Positions 63,793 through 64,000 of a stretch of 64,000 bases of DNA are shown here, piece by piece. How positions within the stretch are numbered: position 1 is the first letter of the stretch; every line of letters begins with the position of its first letter. Below the pieces are notes generated by a model. It made no database searches, was not told the DNA's origin, and saw nothing but the letters and a program-made list of their open reading frames with translations. The position numbers and the translations under genes are program-made. Origin of the DNA: Acetobacter ghanensis (lineage in GTDB: Bacteria > Pseudomonadota > Alphaproteobacteria > Acetobacterales > Acetobacteraceae); the NCBI RefSeq assembly GCF_001499675.1, contig NZ_LN609302.1:2451896-2515895 (forward strand), read 5' to 3'.

Positions 63793-63993
63793 TGTAGCCC
63801 GGCCTCCAGCCCCCTACGCTACCAGAACGGGAGGCTGATAATACGCAGGGGTATGGCGTGTCACGTTTGTGTGAGAGCTGGAGTCTTTGCCCGCATGGCC
63901 TTGCATCTGCCCCCGTACTTTCCACGTTGAATGAAGCGGCGGAGGACACCCTCGGTCCGCAGACTGACATTTATTGGAAAGGCTGGCATTCCC
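63793..63993. other. Intergenic region after gpsA
   Basis: About 200 bases with no supported gene, RNA or strong hairpin. An antisense frame here is not protein-like. Confidence 0.35.
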
Positions 63994-64000
63994 ATGACCA
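63994..64000 (+). CDS. Possible start of a gene running out of the window
   Basis: An ATG at 63994 has a GGAAAGG stretch about 12 bases upstream. Only two codons are visible, so no product can be named. Confidence 0.2.

Noticed and set aside
1..64000. CRISPR arrays, insertion sequences, prophage, rRNA
   Set aside because: Reading through the window showed no regularly spaced repeats, transposase or integrase-like proteins, phage genes or rRNA sequence.

Overview
The window is chromosomal DNA from an alphaproteobacterium, most likely an acetic acid bacterium (Acetobacteraceae, Acetobacter/Gluconobacter type). This rests on protein style, dense gene packing, moderately high GC, and a three-gene periplasmic molybdenum aldehyde dehydrogenase with a tri-haem cytochrome c. 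I see no rRNA, insertion sequence, integrase, prophage or CRISPR array. One tRNA (Ala, CGC anticodon) is present.

Layout. 1-5.6 kb: the end of a glutamine synthetase-family gene, a secreted lipase, an amidohydrolase overlapping a lactonase-like metallo-beta-lactamase, and a SelO gene. 5.8-16.3 kb: housekeeping genes (ilvE, polA, an SCO-like protein, a PlsC-type acyltransferase, ppk2, a phosphate transporter, a LOG-family protein, a dicarboxylate symporter). 16.7-39.8 kb: a large purine catabolism island. 40-46.9 kb: an exported FAD oxidoreductase with a cytochrome c, several lipoproteins and small membrane proteins, a YggT protein and the tRNA. 47.7-61 kb: an aldehyde and amine oxidation region holding the Mo aldehyde dehydrogenase, an NAD aldehyde dehydrogenase, an aldo/keto reductase, and a tryptophan tryptophylquinone (TTQ) amine dehydrogenase operon (mauB-E-D-A order) extended by a cytochrome c, an outer-membrane porin and a second MauD-like protein. 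60.9-64 kb: a LysR/PACE efflux pair, bfd and gpsA.

The purine island encodes nearly the whole route from guanine or 8-oxoguanine to oxamate: guanine deaminase, 8-oxoguanine deaminase, xanthine dehydrogenase XdhABC, an NCS2 permease, HIU hydrolase, OHCU decarboxylase, allantoinase PuuE, allantoate amidohydrolase, ureidoglycine-glyoxylate aminotransferase, and homologues of HpxW, HpxX, HpxY and HpxZ. It also has a TonB-dependent receptor and a LysR regulator. No recognised urate oxidase (PucL/uricase, HpxO or PuuD type) is present. A flavoprotein monooxygenase-like gene sits where one would be expected and is the best candidate for a non-canonical urate-oxidising enzyme.

Six otherwise well-conserved genes each carry exactly one single-base frameshift (selO, 8-oxoguanine deaminase, hpxY, hpxW, a META-domain lipoprotein, an NAD aldehyde dehydrogenase). 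Several can be placed in short homopolymer runs, which suggests sequencing errors more than gene decay, but this cannot be settled from the sequence alone.
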